A stretch of 64,000 nt of DNA from CAIYQJ01 sp963717255 (GTDB lineage: Bacteria; Chloroflexota; Limnocylindria; Limnocylindrales; CSP1-4). Below are positions 44,957-55,136 of the stretch, one piece after another; positions within the stretch are counted from its first letter, which is position 1; every line of letters starts with the position of its first letter. The notes beneath the pieces are model-generated. The model was not told where the DNA came from, ran no database searches, and saw nothing but the letters and a program-made list of their open reading frames with translations. The stretch spans positions 1 through 64,000 of the forward strand of contig CAVQVT010000002.1 of assembly GCA_963717255.1 (NCBI GenBank), written 5' to 3'. The position numbers were made by a program, and so were the translations under genes.

Positions 44957-47807
44957 GTGAGCCCCCGGGACCTGCCCCTGCGCGGGGACGCCAACGCGAC
45001 GCTCGCGGTCTTCGAGAAGCTCGCGCCGCGCCCCGACGCGCGCCAGGTGGCTGCGCGGCTCGAGGCCGCGTCCGGGACCGGCGACGTCGTCGTCGACCTC
45101 CACGGTCGTGGCGGCTGGGTCGCGCGCGCGGCGGTCGCACGCCAGCGGCGCGCGGTCACCGTCGAGTCGATGCCCCTCACGCGGCTCCTCGCCGAGGTGG
45201 TCCTCCGTCCCCCGGACATCCGCCACCTCGACGCCGCGTTCCAGGCGATCGCGGCCGCACCGCGCGGGCAGTCGAGCCTCCGGGTCTCGCTCTCGGAGCT
45301 CTTCGCGAGCCGGTGCGCGACGTGCGGGCGGACCGTCGTGGCCGAGGAGCTGGCGTGGGCGTCCGGGCCGGACGCGGCGCCCCGGCCGGTCCGCAAGACC
45401 TACCGCTGCTCCACGTGCCGCGCCCAGCAGGGCGGTCCGGACCTCCGCCAGGCGCCCGTGGATGACGCGGACGTCCAGCGGGCGCTCGCGGAGGTGGATG
45501 TCGCCGCGGCGCGACGGGACATCCGCGACCGGTTCCCGCTCCTCGACGGACGCGAGACGCTGGCGGACGACCTCGCAGACCTGCAGACGCCTCGCCAGCT
45601 CGTCTACCTCCACGCGATCCTCCAGCGGATCGAGATCGATCTGCGGGCACCGCAGGTCGAGGCCGCCCTGCGGCTCGCCCTCCTCGAGGCGGTCCTGCCG
45701 GCGAGCCGCCTCGCGGCGACCCAGGGGCGGAGCGCCACGTTGCGCATCGCCAACGCGCGCGCCAAGCCGTCGCTCCCGGCCGAGTGGCGCGAGCGCAACC
45801 CGTGGATCGCGTTCGAGACCGGGTACCGCGCGGTGCGGGCCTTCATCCAGGGGCTCGAGGCCGACCCGCTCGGGTCCGTCCAGGCGCGGACGTCGGAGGA
45901 CATCCTCTCGCTCGGCGAGGGGACGACGAGCGCCGTCGTGCGGCTCGGGTCGCCGGCCGGCTTCCGCGGCCTGGCGGACGACGCGTCCCTCGTGCGGTCC
46001 ACGGACCTGCGCCGCCGGATCCGGCTTGTCATCGGCCAGCCGCCGCTCCGGTGGAGCCAGGACCGGCTGTCACTGGCGTACTACCTCACCGCGTGGATCC
46101 TGGGGCGCGACGCCGCCGCGTCGCTCCCGCTCGAGCCGCTGTTCGGCCCGCCGATCCGACCGTCGTGGTCATGGCAGTCGGCAGCCCTCCGGCGCTCGCT
46201 CGCGGCCGTCGCGCCCCTCGTCGCGGCGGACGCGCACGCCCTCATCCTGTTGGAGCCGGAGGCCGGTGCGGAGGCGCTTGTCGCATCCGCGCTCGGCGGC
46301 GTCGCGGCGGGCTACCGGCTCGTGGCCGCGCGCCTGCCGGACGTGGGCGAGAGCGGCTCCGGCTGGGTCGAGCTCGCCGCGCCCGGCGCGCCGCTGACGT
46401 CGGGCACGCGTTCGCGCGCGACCCGGACGCTCCCGCCGCTCCCCGGAGCGCCGCAGGAGCCCGAGGCCGCCCGGGTGACGCGTGCGGCGCGCACGGAGCC
46501 CGAGCGCATCGAGCGCGGCCCGTTCTCCACCTCCGAGGCCGCCCGGACGATCACGGAGACCGCGGTGACCGTCCTCCAGGCGCGAGGCGAGCCCGCTCGC
46601 GAGGACAGGCTGCTCGGCGAGATCCTTCTCGGGCTCGACCGGACCGGCCAGCTCCGCCGGTTCGCCTCGAGCGCGCCGGAGATCGGGATCGATGACGAGC
46701 CGGCCCCTCCGCCGCCCTCGGAGCCGGCCGCGGAAGGCGGCGGCGACGGTCGAGCGCGCCGCGGCGGCTCCGTGCGCAGGCCGGCGGGACGCGGCGGAGA
46801 CGGGGGCGGAGGAGCCGCGGCCGGCGACGCGGCGCAGCGGACGAGCCCCGAGGCCGTCGCGGACCCGGTCGACGGCGTGCGTCCGGCCACGGACGGGGTC
46901 GGGACCATGGGCGGGGAGGCCGACCGCGTCGAGGTGCTCCTCGGTCTCATCCGGGACGAGCTGCAGCGGCCGACGAACCGGCGCCTCGCGGAGATCGAGC
47001 CCGGCCGCTGGTGGCTGGCGATGCCCGAGGACCAGGACGCATGTGCCGTCCCGCTGTCGGACCGCGTCGAGTGGGCCGTGTTCAGTCTCCTCGCGACCGC
47101 GAGCCGGGTCTCCGAGGGCGCCTTCCGGGACCGGATCGCCGCGCTGTTCACGGGTCCGGACGAGCCCGACGAGGCCGTCGTCCGCGCCTGCCTCGAGAGC
47201 TACCGGGGTGCCGGGAGCACGCCGGACCTCCTGGTGCCGTCGGAGGACCTCACGAAGCGCTCCGAGGAGCACGCGCGGATGATCGCGACGATCGTCGAGC
47301 TGGGACACCGGCTGGGGATGCGCGCGTGGATCTCGCGCCGCGAGCAGAGCCGGCGGCTCGGCGGGCACAAGCTCGCGGAATGGCTCGACGAGCGCGAGCT
47401 CGGCGCCTACCTGCCGCTCATCGGACGCGGGCCGACCGATGACCTCGAGATGGTGGACGTGATGTGGTACGTCCGCCAGCGGGCGACGTTCCTCTTCGAG
47501 GTCGAGTGGACCGCGATGATCGGCGAGACCGTCCTCCGGCGCCATACGCGGATCCCGACGACCGACCAGGTCGTCCGCTTCCTCGTCATCGCACCGGAGC
47601 GGACGGAGCTCCTCCGCCTGAAGATCGACCGCTCACCGCTCCTGCGGCGGGCGTTCGACCAGGGGAACTGGCACATCCTGAAATGGGACCACCTGCGCGA
47701 GTTCGCCGCCGGCACTTCGGGTCTCGCTCGAGGAGCTCGAGCAGTACCTGGGCCTGGATCCGGCGGTCGAGCACGGAGGCGAGCAGATGCCGCTGTTCGG
47801 GTCGTGA
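44957..47807 (+). CDS. DNA-methylase-like protein with Cys4 zinc site (frameshift near the 3' end)
   Basis: About 950 residues. The N-terminal part has a Rossmann-like start (DVVVDLHGRGGWVARAAV ... VTVES) resembling the SAM-binding motif of zinc-containing DNA methylases, then a C-x2-C-x27-C-x2-C site (about 119-152). No NPPY/DPPY catalytic motif is visible, so methyl transfer is doubtful. The middle is Gly/Arg-rich and disordered (about 590-650). The C-terminal 270 residues are folded, with MVDVMWYVRQRATFLFEVEW, loosely like a nuclease-type core. At about 47714 one extra G shifts the frame; in the corrected frame it ends VSLEELEQYLGLDP ... MPLFGS at the TGA 47805. Without correction the frame would run into the next gene. 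Confidence 0.68.
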
Positions 47808-47830
47808 GCCCCGCGCGGATCGGAGGGACG

Positions 47831-49549
47831 ATGACCACCGAGATGACCGCCGAGGGCGGGATCGCCACGGAAGCAGCCGACGCGCGCGCGATGCTGGACG
47901 TGCTCGCCGACCGCTTCTGGGAGTCCGTGCTGGAGCTCAACCCGACGATCGCCACGGTCTACGGCGACGAGCGCTACGCCGACCGCCTCGAGGACCCCGG
48001 TCCGGAGGGTCGGGCGAAGCTCCGCGGGCTGATGGCCGAGACGCTCGCCTCGGTGGAGGCGATCGACCCCGACGCGCTCGACACGGAGCGACGCATCACC
48101 CGCGACATGCTCCGGATCGTCGCGGTGCTCGCGATCGAGCAGCAGGACCAGCGGATCGACGTCCTCAAGGTGGTCGACCAGATGGAAGGCCCGCAGACGA
48201 TGCTGCCGTCGCTCGCGACCTTCCAGCCGGCCGACACGCCCGAACGGCTCGAGAAGCTCGTGGCGCGACTCCACGCGTACGCCCCGTTCATGGCCGCGAA
48301 CACCGAGCTTCTCCGTGAAGGGATGGCCCGCGGCCTGACGGCGCCGCGGATCGTGGCCGAGCGGACGGTCGCCCAGCTCGAGCGCCTGCTCGGCGCGCCC
48401 GCTGAGGCGTACCCGCTCGTCACGGCGGTCACCGTGGCGCGCGAGGAGGACCGCGAAGCCGTCCTCGCTGCCGTGCGGGACGTCGTGCGACCGGCCGACG
48501 CGGCATACCTCGCCGTCCTCCGGGACGAGTACCTCCCGCTCGCCCGCAGCGAGCCGGGCCTCTGGTCGGCGCCCGACGGCGACGCGCTGTACCGGACGCA
48601 GGTCCGCGCCTGGACGACGCTCGACCTGGACCCGGAGGCCGTCCACAGGATCGGCCTCGAGGAGCTCGAGTCGATCGAGGAGGAGCGCCGCGCGATCGCC
48701 CGCGCCGCCGGCTTCGGCGACGACACCGTCGCGTACCGAGCCTCGATCCTCGCCGACCCGGGCAACATCCCGGTCTCACCCGATGCGCTGGTGACGCGCG
48801 CCACCGACGACATCGCGCGGGCGATGGAGGCGGCGCCGCGCGTCTTCGGGCGGCTGCCCCGGGCGGGCGTCGTCGTGCGCCCGGTCGAGCCGTACAAGGA
48901 GAAGGACGCGCCGTTCGCGTACTACTTCCCCCCGACCGTGGACGGATCCCGCCCGGGGATCTACTACGCGAACACGTACGACCTGCCGAGCAGGGCCTAC
49001 TCCAAGCTCGCCTCCACGACCTACCACGAGGCGGCCCCCGGCCACCACTTCCAGATCACGCTCGAGATGGAGCACCCGGAGCTCCCGGTCTTCCGGCGCC
49101 TCGGGTCGCGCATGGTCGGCGGCGCGTACGTCGAGGGCTGGGGCCTGTACAGCGAGCGGCTCGCCGACGAGCTGGGCCTCTATCGGAACGAGGCGGAGCG
49201 GTTCGGGATGCTCGACGCGCAGGCGTGGCGGGCCGCCCGGCTCGTCGTGGACACCGGCGTCCATGCCCTTCGTTGGGAGCGAGAGCGGTCGATCGAGTTC
49301 CTCCGGGGCGCCGCGCTCGGACCCACCGACGCGCTCATCGAGACCGACCGGTACATCGCCTGGCCCGGCCAGGCCCTCACCTACAAGGTCGGCCAGCGCG
49401 AGATCGAGCGCCTGCGGCGGGAGATCGCCGCGCGTGACGGCGGGGCGTTCGACCTGCGTCGCTTCCACGACGCGGTGCTGGGGCACGGCTCGCTCCCGCT
49501 CGCGACGCTCGCCGCGGAGCTGCCGCGCTGGCTGGCCCCCGAGGCGTAG
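47831..49549 (+). CDS. DUF885 family protein, probable metallohydrolase
   Basis: 572 residues, no signal peptide. DUF885 hallmark HEAAPGHH at residues 399-406 (an HExxxGH-type zinc site) and the later EGWGLYSERLADELGLY, with an expected third ligand there. Members are thought to be peptidase-like; the substrate is unknown. ATG 47831 has GGAGGG 3 nt upstream of the spacer. It lies in the same frame as the methylase-like gene but is a separate protein; the intervening stop at 47805 appears only in the corrected frame. Confidence 0.88.
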   Translation: MTTEMTAEGGIATEAADARAMLDVLADRFWESVLELNPTIATVYGDERYADRLEDPGPEGRAKLRGLMAETLASVEAIDPDALDTERRITRDMLRIVAVLAIEQQDQRIDVLKVVDQMEGPQTMLPSLATFQPADTPERLEKLVARLHAYAPFMAANTELLREGMARGLTAPRIVAERTVAQLERLLGAPAEAYPLVTAVTVAREEDREAVLAAVRDVVRPADAAYLAVLRDEYLPLARSEPGLWSAPDGDALYRTQVRAWTTLDLDPEAVHRIGLEELESIEEERRAIARAAGFGDDTVAYRASILADPGNIPVSPDALVTRATDDIARAMEAAPRVFGRLPRAGVVVRPVEPYKEKDAPFAYYFPPTVDGSRPGIYYANTYDLPSRAYSKLASTTYHEAAPGHHFQITLEMEHPELPVFRRLGSRMVGGAYVEGWGLYSERLADELGLYRNEAERFGMLDAQAWRAARLVVDTGVHALRWERERSIEFLRGAALGPTDALIETDRYIAWPGQALTYKVGQREIERLRREIAARDGGAFDLRRFHDAVLGHGSLPLATLAAELPRWLAPEA

Positions 49550-49558
49550 CGGGAGCCG

Positions 49559-49586
49559 GGTCGCGGCGCGCCCGCGCGCCGCGACC
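49559..49586. terminator. Bidirectional terminator hairpin (12-bp stem)
   Basis: Arms 49559-49570 and 49575-49586 with a CCCG loop, between convergent stops at 49549 and 49592. Confidence 0.8.
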
Positions 49587-49591
49587 GCCGG

Positions 49592-50209
49592 TCAGGAGCC
49601 GACCGCTCTCCGGTCGCGGGCGCGCGTCGCGGCCCACCGGCCGGCGGCCACGATGGCGATGAGCCCGGCGCCGGCCATGGGCACCAGCGTGTCGAGCGAC
49701 CGGACGCCGAGGACGACCCACGCGACCGGGTAGGCGACGAAGCCGACGGCGGTCGCGACCGGCGCTCGCCGGACGACGGCGAACGCGACGATCGCCGCCA
49801 CGATCCCCACCAGCCCCGCGACGGGCTGGATCACGAGGCCCGCCCCGGCGGCGGTCCCCACGCCCCGGCCGCCGCGCATCGCGGGGATCAGCGGCCGAAC
49901 CGACCCGATCACCGCCCCGAGCGCCCCGAAGACCGCGCCCCAGTACCCGCCGACGACCCATCCGGCGAGCCCCGGGACCACGGCCCGTGCGAGGTCGAGC
50001 AGCAGGACGGCCATCCCCGGCACCGGCCCGGCGAGATGCCAGACGTTCGCGCTGCCCGGGTTCCCCTCGCCGTCGCGCAGGACGTCGATCCCGACCGCGC
50101 GCCCCACGATCACGGCGCTCGGGAAGCTCCCGCAGATCCAGCCGAGCGCGACCAGGGCGAGCGTGACGCCCAGCGGGAGGGTGGGCCAGCCGCTCGGGAA
50201 CGGGGGCAT
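49592..50209 (-). CDS. plsY: Glycerol-3-phosphate acyltransferase PlsY
   Basis: Membrane enzyme acylating glycerol-3-phosphate with acyl-phosphate in phospholipid synthesis. 205 residues with five to six helices and the three family motifs: GSFPSAVIVGR, EGNPGSANVW and MRGGRGVGTAAG. Lies 16 nt after crtB on the same strand, so it is probably cotranscribed with the carotenoid genes; both products end up in the membrane. Confidence 0.92.
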   Translation of the reverse strand: MPPFPSGWPTLPLGVTLALVALGWICGSFPSAVIVGRAVGIDVLRDGEGNPGSANVWHLAGPVPGMAVLLLDLARAVVPGLAGWVVGGYWGAVFGALGAVIGSVRPLIPAMRGGRGVGTAAGAGLVIQPVAGLVGIVAAIVAFAVVRRAPVATAVGFVAYPVAWVVLGVRSLDTLVPMAGAGLIAIVAAGRWAATRARDRRAVGS

Positions 50210-50225
50210 GCGCCGAGACGGCCGC

Positions 50226-51188
50226 TCAGCCGGCGTCGGCCGGCGCGACGAGCGACCGCGCGACGATCGCGGCCTTGCGCCAGCGCGGCACCACGCTCCG
50301 CCACGGGCGGCGCGAGCCGAGCCCGTCGCGCTCGACCTGGCGGAGGATCTCGCGGTACATGACGGCGGCGGCGCGGATCGACCTGCGCCCGTGCGGCAGC
50401 AGCGCGATGCCCGCCATCCCCGCGTCGTACGCCGCGTCCGCCCGCGCGATCCCGTCGCGGAGGACGCCGGTCCGGTTCCCCGTCGCGAGGGTCGCCCGGT
50501 CCAGGCCATGCGCCCGGAGCGTCTCGTCGGCGAGGTAGACGCGGCCGCGGGCGAGGTCCTCGTCCACGTCCCGGAGGATGTTCGTCCGCTGCATCGCCCC
50601 GCCGAGCGCGCGCGCCGCCCGATCGGCCCCGTCGCCGGACGCGCCGAGGATCGATGCCATCAGCCGCCCGACGGTCCCGGCGACCCGGTAGCAGTAGAGG
50701 TCCACGTCCGCCTCGGTCTCCATACGCGGGCCGGCGAGGTCCTGGCGCATGCCCGCCATGAAGTCGGTGACCGCATCGCGGGGGAGCGCCGGATGGCGGC
50801 GGACGAGGTCGTCGAGGATCCGCGTCTCCACCGTCGCCCTGGCTCCGGCCGCAGAGCCGTCGCTCCCGGTTCCGGCCGCAGAACCGTCGGCCCCGGCTCC
50901 GCCGGGCTCCGGGCAGGCGGTTCGGGCCGCCCATGCCTCCACGGCCGCAAGGCGCGCCTCGGCGTCCGGGTCGCGCGCGCCCTCGAGGTCCACCAGGTCG
51001 TCGAGCGTGCGAAGGACGAGGTAGAGCAGCTCGGTGTCCTCGCGGATCCCCCGCGGCAGCAGGCGCGAGGCGAGCGCGAAGGTGCGCGCGACGCGTCGGA
51101 TGGTCCGCCGCGCCTCCGGCAGGAGGGCAGCGACCTCGGGATCGCGCACCGCCGGCAGCGCGCCCGCGGCCGACCCCGGCGCGCTCAT
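50226..51188 (-). CDS. crtB: Phytoene/squalene synthase family protein (phytoene synthase)
   Basis: Condenses two GGPP to phytoene. 320 residues. First Asp-rich motif LDDLVD (62-67) and the second in RTNILRDVDED (about 195-205), each binding diphosphate through Mg2+. A low-complexity insert with two DGSAAG copies (about 98-112) lies between. ATG overlaps the crtI stop (ATGA). Confidence 0.93.
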   Translation of the reverse strand: MSAPGSAAGALPAVRDPEVAALLPEARRTIRRVARTFALASRLLPRGIREDTELLYLVLRTLDDLVDLEGARDPDAEARLAAVEAWAARTACPEPGGAGADGSAAGTGSDGSAAGARATVETRILDDLVRRHPALPRDAVTDFMAGMRQDLAGPRMETEADVDLYCYRVAGTVGRLMASILGASGDGADRAARALGGAMQRTNILRDVDEDLARGRVYLADETLRAHGLDRATLATGNRTGVLRDGIARADAAYDAGMAGIALLPHGRRSIRAAAVMYREILRQVERDGLGSRRPWRSVVPRWRKAAIVARSLVAPADAG

Positions 51189-52762
51189 CGCCGCCGGCTC
51201 GCCGCGTCCGTGCGGATGAGGTCGGCCGTCACCTGGGCCGTCAGGAGCGTCCCCGGCAGGCCCGCGCCGGGGTGGGTCCCGCCACCCACGTAGTACAGGC
51301 CGGCGACGACCCGGTCGCGGTTCGGCTGGCGGAAGTAGGCGGACTGCTGGAGGGTGGGCTCGACCGCGAAGGCGTTGCCGTCGGTCGTGCCGAGCGCGTC
51401 GCGGAAGGTCAGCGGGGTCCAGGAGTGCTCCGCCACGATCGACGACCGGAGCCCCGGGAGGCCGGCTGGACCCTCGAGCCAGTCGAGCAGGCGGTCGCGC
51501 AGCACCGGCTCGACCTGCTCCCAGTCGTCGCCGGAGCGCAGGTTGGGCACGGGGAGGAGGACCGTCAGCGAGTCGCCGCCCGCGGGCGCCATCGCCGCCT
51601 CGGTCCGCGTGGGTGCGTGGACGTAGACGCTGAAGGAGGTGGGGAGCCGCCGCTCGTGCGTGACCTCACGGATGAAGCCGCGGTAGTCGTCGCCCACGAC
51701 CAGCGTGTGATGGAGCAGCCGCGGGAACGTGCGGTCGGTCCCGAGGTAGAGCAGGTACGCGCTCATCGTCGTGCGCAGCGGCCGCAGCCGCCACGGCAGG
51801 ACGTCCCGCGCATCGGGCACGATCCGGTCGCGCTCGGTCACGTCGCCGTTGTACACGACCACGTCGGCCGGGACCTCCGCGCCGGAGTCCGTGGCGACCG
51901 CGCGGACCCGCCCGTTCGCGTGGAGCACGCGCGCCACGCCGTCGCCGGTGACGATCCGGCCGCCGCCCGCCCCGATGGCGCGTGTCATCGCCTCGACGAT
52001 GCTGTAGACGCCGCCCTCGGCGTACCAGGCGCCGTCGGCGATCTGGAGGTAGACGAGAGCCGCGTAGATGGCCGGCACGCGGTACGGGTCGCCGCCGATG
52101 AAGAGAGAGTGGAAGTCGAAGACCTGCCGGAGGTGGCGGTCGTCGAAGTAGCCGGCGACGAACGACCCGAGGAAGCGGATCGCGTCCAGCCGGACCATCG
52201 TCGGCAGGAGCTTGACGAAGTCCTCCGCCCGGGTGAAGGGGACGCGGCCGTACCGCAGGATCCCCTGCTCGTGGATCGCCTTCGTCGCCGCGAGGAAGCG
52301 GTCGAGGTTCGCGGCGTCGCGGGGGTCGAAGCGTGCCATCTCCCGCCGGAGCCCGTCCACGTCCCGCATGAAGTCGAAGTGGCGTGCGTCGTCGGTCCAG
52401 TAGATCCGGTACATCGGATCGAGCTCGTGGAGGCGCACCTCCGCGGCGAGGCTCGAGCCGGCCAGGCGGAAGAGGTCGTCGAACAGCCACGGCATCGTGA
52501 TCAGGGACGGGCCCGTGTCCCACGTGAACCCGCGGTCGCGGATCCGGGAGGCACGACCGCCGAGCGTGGTCCGCCGCTCGAGAACGGTGACGTCGTGGCC
52601 GTCCGCGAGGAGCCGGATCGCAGCGGCAAGGCCGCCGAACCCGCCGCCCACGACGACGACCCGCCTTCGGGGCCGCCCGCCCGCACCGCGCGCCCGGACG
52701 TCGCGGACTGGGTCGGGAGCCGGGGCTCCCGTGGGGCTGGAGGGGTCGGCGACGGCGGTCAC
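51185..52762 (-). CDS. crtI: Phytoene desaturase (CrtI type)
   Basis: FAD-dependent desaturase converting phytoene to lycopene. 525 residues. The dinucleotide site VVVVGGGFGGLAAAIRL begins near residue 31, followed by GGRASRIRDRGFTWDTGPS; the C-terminal signature YYVGGGTHPGAGLPG is complete. GTG start overlaps the upstream stop (GTGA). About 28 non-conserved residues precede the FAD motif. Confidence 0.95.
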   Translation of the reverse strand: MTAVADPSSPTGAPAPDPVRDVRARGAGGRPRRRVVVVGGGFGGLAAAIRLLADGHDVTVLERRTTLGGRASRIRDRGFTWDTGPSLITMPWLFDDLFRLAGSSLAAEVRLHELDPMYRIYWTDDARHFDFMRDVDGLRREMARFDPRDAANLDRFLAATKAIHEQGILRYGRVPFTRAEDFVKLLPTMVRLDAIRFLGSFVAGYFDDRHLRQVFDFHSLFIGGDPYRVPAIYAALVYLQIADGAWYAEGGVYSIVEAMTRAIGAGGGRIVTGDGVARVLHANGRVRAVATDSGAEVPADVVVYNGDVTERDRIVPDARDVLPWRLRPLRTTMSAYLLYLGTDRTFPRLLHHTLVVGDDYRGFIREVTHERRLPTSFSVYVHAPTRTEAAMAPAGGDSLTVLLPVPNLRSGDDWEQVEPVLRDRLLDWLEGPAGLPGLRSSIVAEHSWTPLTFRDALGTTDGNAFAVEPTLQQSAYFRQPNRDRVVAGLYYVGGGTHPGAGLPGTLLTAQVTADLIRTDAASRRR

Positions 52763-54834
52763 GAGGGATCTCCTTCGAGTGGGCGCCCACGCCAGCGAGC
52801 CGGCCGCCCGCGGACGGCATCGACGACGCTCGCCACCTGGGCGGCGGTCGTCACGCCCACGGTGAGAGGGTGCCACAGCACCGTTCGCAGCGGCATGCGC
52901 TCGCGGATGGCGACGACCATCCGGAAGGCCGCCACCAGCGCCAGGGCGACGAGCCCGCCGGCCACGACGACCGCGTCGCCGGTGACGAAGCCCGCGACCG
53001 GGAGGATGCAGGGCAGGAGCCAGGCGAGGGTCGTGAGCGCGAGGCTGGCGATGGCGACCGCGAACGACCCGCCGCCGTACGCGACGAAGACGCGCCGCCA
53101 CGCACCCAGGGCGCCGACGCCGTCCGGGTAGTGCCGCGTGGTGGCGAGCGATGTCGCGCGCACCAGGCGGACCCGCTCGCCCGCCCGCACGAACGTCCGT
53201 GCGAGGTCGATGTCCTCCCGCTCGCTCCCGGGGGTCGCCGCATGACCGCCGCTCCGGACGTACGCCCCGCGGTCCACGAAGAGCAGGGGACCGTAGGCGA
53301 ACGCCGGGCCGGGCGGGCGCCCGCCGGTGCCGTGGACCAGCGCGAGCGGCAGCAGCCCGAAGATCGTCATGGGGAGCTGCGGCACGCACACCTGCTCGGC
53401 GAAGGTCGGGATCGCGTAGCGCGTCACGCCCGTCACCAGGCCATCGCCGGTCCGCACCTGCTCTGCGGCCAGCCGCGCGAGCGCGGAAGGGTCGTCCAGG
53501 ACCGTGTCGGCGTCCAGGAACAGCAGGTGGCGGCTCTGCGTCGCCGCAGCCGCGCGGTCGCACGCCCAGCTCTTGCCGGCCCAGCCGTCCGGCTTGGGCG
53601 GCACCGCGATGACGCGATCGCCGCGGCCGGGTCGCCGGCGCGCCAGCTCCGCCCGGGCCACGTCGGCGGACCCGTCGCGCGACGCGTCGTCCGCCACGAG
53701 GATCCCGAGGTCGGGATGGTCCTGCGCGGCGAGCGACGCGATGACCGCGGGCAGCCGAGCGGACTCGTCCCGGCACGGCACGATCACCGTGAGCGGCGGC
53801 AGCGCCACGCCCGATGCGGGCGTGGCGGGGAGGCGGAGGGAGGCCTCGGCCGTCAGCGCCATGAGGAGCGGTACGCCCGCGGTGAGGCACGCGACCACCA
53901 CGACGACGGCGCCGACCGGGAGCGTGTAGAAGCCCCATGCGGCCAGCAGGACCTGCGTCAGGACGAAGCCGGCGAGGAAGTTGAGGCCGAGGAAGCTCCG
54001 CCATGCCCGGCGCGCCTGGGCCTCGCGGGGGTCGAAGAGGATGGAGAGCGGGAGCAGGAGGTACGGAGCGAGCGCGAGGGCAGCGACGATCCCCAGCGGG
54101 CCGTCGGCGAGCGGGATGACGGTCGCCAGCCCGTAGCAGGCCAGCGCGAGCCATGCCGTGGCGCGGGGACCCGCAGCGGTCGCGATCGAGCCGATCCCCG
54201 CCGCGCGGTCGTACGCGATGTCCTGGATGGCGCCGACCGCGTGGCTCGCGACACCCCAGGCGAAGAACGCCACGACGATCGGCCACGGGATGTCGGCCGC
54301 GGGCATCCCGCCGACGAGGAAGCCGGCGATCGCCGGGAGGACGAAGTGCGAGGAGGATGTCAGTGAGTCGAGGAGGGGGCGCTCCTTCGTGCGCAGCGGC
54401 GGGGCGGAGTAGACGACGGCCGCCACGGCCGCAAGGAGCACGACGGCGGTGCCCGCCGGCGGGGCGACCAGGGCGATCGCGACGAGCAGAGGGACGTTGG
54501 TGACGGCCACGGCGATCCAGGTCGCACGGCGGCGATCCGGAGGGAGGAGGCCGCCCTCCACCGACCGCTTCCGCGGATTCGCGACGTCGGACGCGTAGTC
54601 GAAGATATCGTTCACCCCGTACATCAGCAGGTTGAACGGCACCAGGAAGTAGAGGAACCCGAGCGCCACCGCCAGGTCCACGCCGCGCAGCGCCGCGTAC
54701 GCGGCGGCGGCGAACGGGAGTGCGGTGTTCACCCATGAGAGGGGGCGGCTCGCTGCGACGAGGTCGCGGAGGAGCGCTCCGGGACCTTCCGGCGCCGCGG
54801 GCGCCGGCGTCCGCGCGGGGATGTCCTCCGTCAT
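52759..54834 (-). CDS. UbiA prenyltransferase (lycopene elongase type) fused to family 2 glycosyltransferase
   Basis: 691 residues in two parts. Residues about 20-320 are a UbiA-family prenyltransferase with seven to nine helices and Asp motifs NDIFDYASD and QDIAYDRAAG; next to CrtYe/CrtYf the best match is the CrtEb-type lycopene elongase that adds C5 units. Residues about 340-580 are a GT2 glycosyltransferase (VIVPCRDESARLP, LFLDADT as DXD, EREDIDLARTF) followed by helices, like CrtQ-type carotenoid glycosyltransferases. No frame break is visible, so a true fusion is likely. Expected role: elongate lycopene to C50 and/or glycosylate it in the membrane. Confidence 0.88.
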   Translation of the reverse strand: MTEDIPARTPAPAAPEGPGALLRDLVAASRPLSWVNTALPFAAAAYAALRGVDLAVALGFLYFLVPFNLLMYGVNDIFDYASDVANPRKRSVEGGLLPPDRRRATWIAVAVTNVPLLVAIALVAPPAGTAVVLLAAVAAVVYSAPPLRTKERPLLDSLTSSSHFVLPAIAGFLVGGMPAADIPWPIVVAFFAWGVASHAVGAIQDIAYDRAAGIGSIATAAGPRATAWLALACYGLATVIPLADGPLGIVAALALAPYLLLPLSILFDPREAQARRAWRSFLGLNFLAGFVLTQVLLAAWGFYTLPVGAVVVVVACLTAGVPLLMALTAEASLRLPATPASGVALPPLTVIVPCRDESARLPAVIASLAAQDHPDLGILVADDASRDGSADVARAELARRRPGRGDRVIAVPPKPDGWAGKSWACDRAAAATQSRHLLFLDADTVLDDPSALARLAAEQVRTGDGLVTGVTRYAIPTFAEQVCVPQLPMTIFGLLPLALVHGTGGRPPGPAFAYGPLLFVDRGAYVRSGGHAATPGSEREDIDLARTFVRAGERVRLVRATSLATTRHYPDGVGALGAWRRVFVAYGGGSFAVAIASLALTTLAWLLPCILPVAGFVTGDAVVVAGGLVALALVAAFRMVVAIRERMPLRTVLWHPLTVGVTTAAQVASVVDAVRGRPARWRGRPLEGDPS

Positions 54835-55136
54835 CGGCCGGCCCGGCGACGACCGCGGGCCGCGTCATAGGCCGCGACGGCCGTGAGGCAGAGCGCCGCG
54901 CCGTACAGGTAGTCCTCCACCGGCGTGGTCCCGACCCGGATCCCGGTGATCGCCCCCTCCCCGTAGGTGACGATCGGCAGGCTGGTGAGGAGCGCGTCGA
55001 ACACGATGGTGAAGACGAGGAAGGCGGCGAGGGCGAGCCACGTCTGGCGGCGCCCCGCGGCGCCTGCCCACCATGTCGCGACCAGGGCTGCGGTGAGCCA
55101 GGCGAGACTCGCGGCGGTGTAGGCAGGGATCGTCAC
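54831..55136 (-). CDS. crtYf: Lycopene cyclase domain protein, CrtYf-like subunit
   Basis: 101 residues, three helices, with TPVEDYLYGAAL near the C-terminus, the PxED signature of the small heterodimeric carotenoid cyclases. Works with the preceding CrtYe-like protein; in actinobacteria this pair cyclises C50 carotenoids. GTG start overlaps crtYe (GTGA); its stop overlaps the fusion gene (ATGA). Confidence 0.85.
   Translation of the reverse strand: MTIPAYTAASLAWLTAALVATWWAGAAGRRQTWLALAAFLVFTIVFDALLTSLPIVTYGEGAITGIRVGTTPVEDYLYGAALCLTAVAAYDAARGRRRAGR

Noticed and set aside
44957..49549. One continuous 1530-residue open frame joining the methylase-like protein and DUF885
   Set aside because: The linker residues look like out-of-frame translation; the +1 frame gives a sensible C-terminus and a stop at 47805, and DUF885 has its own GGAGGG site and ATG at 47831.
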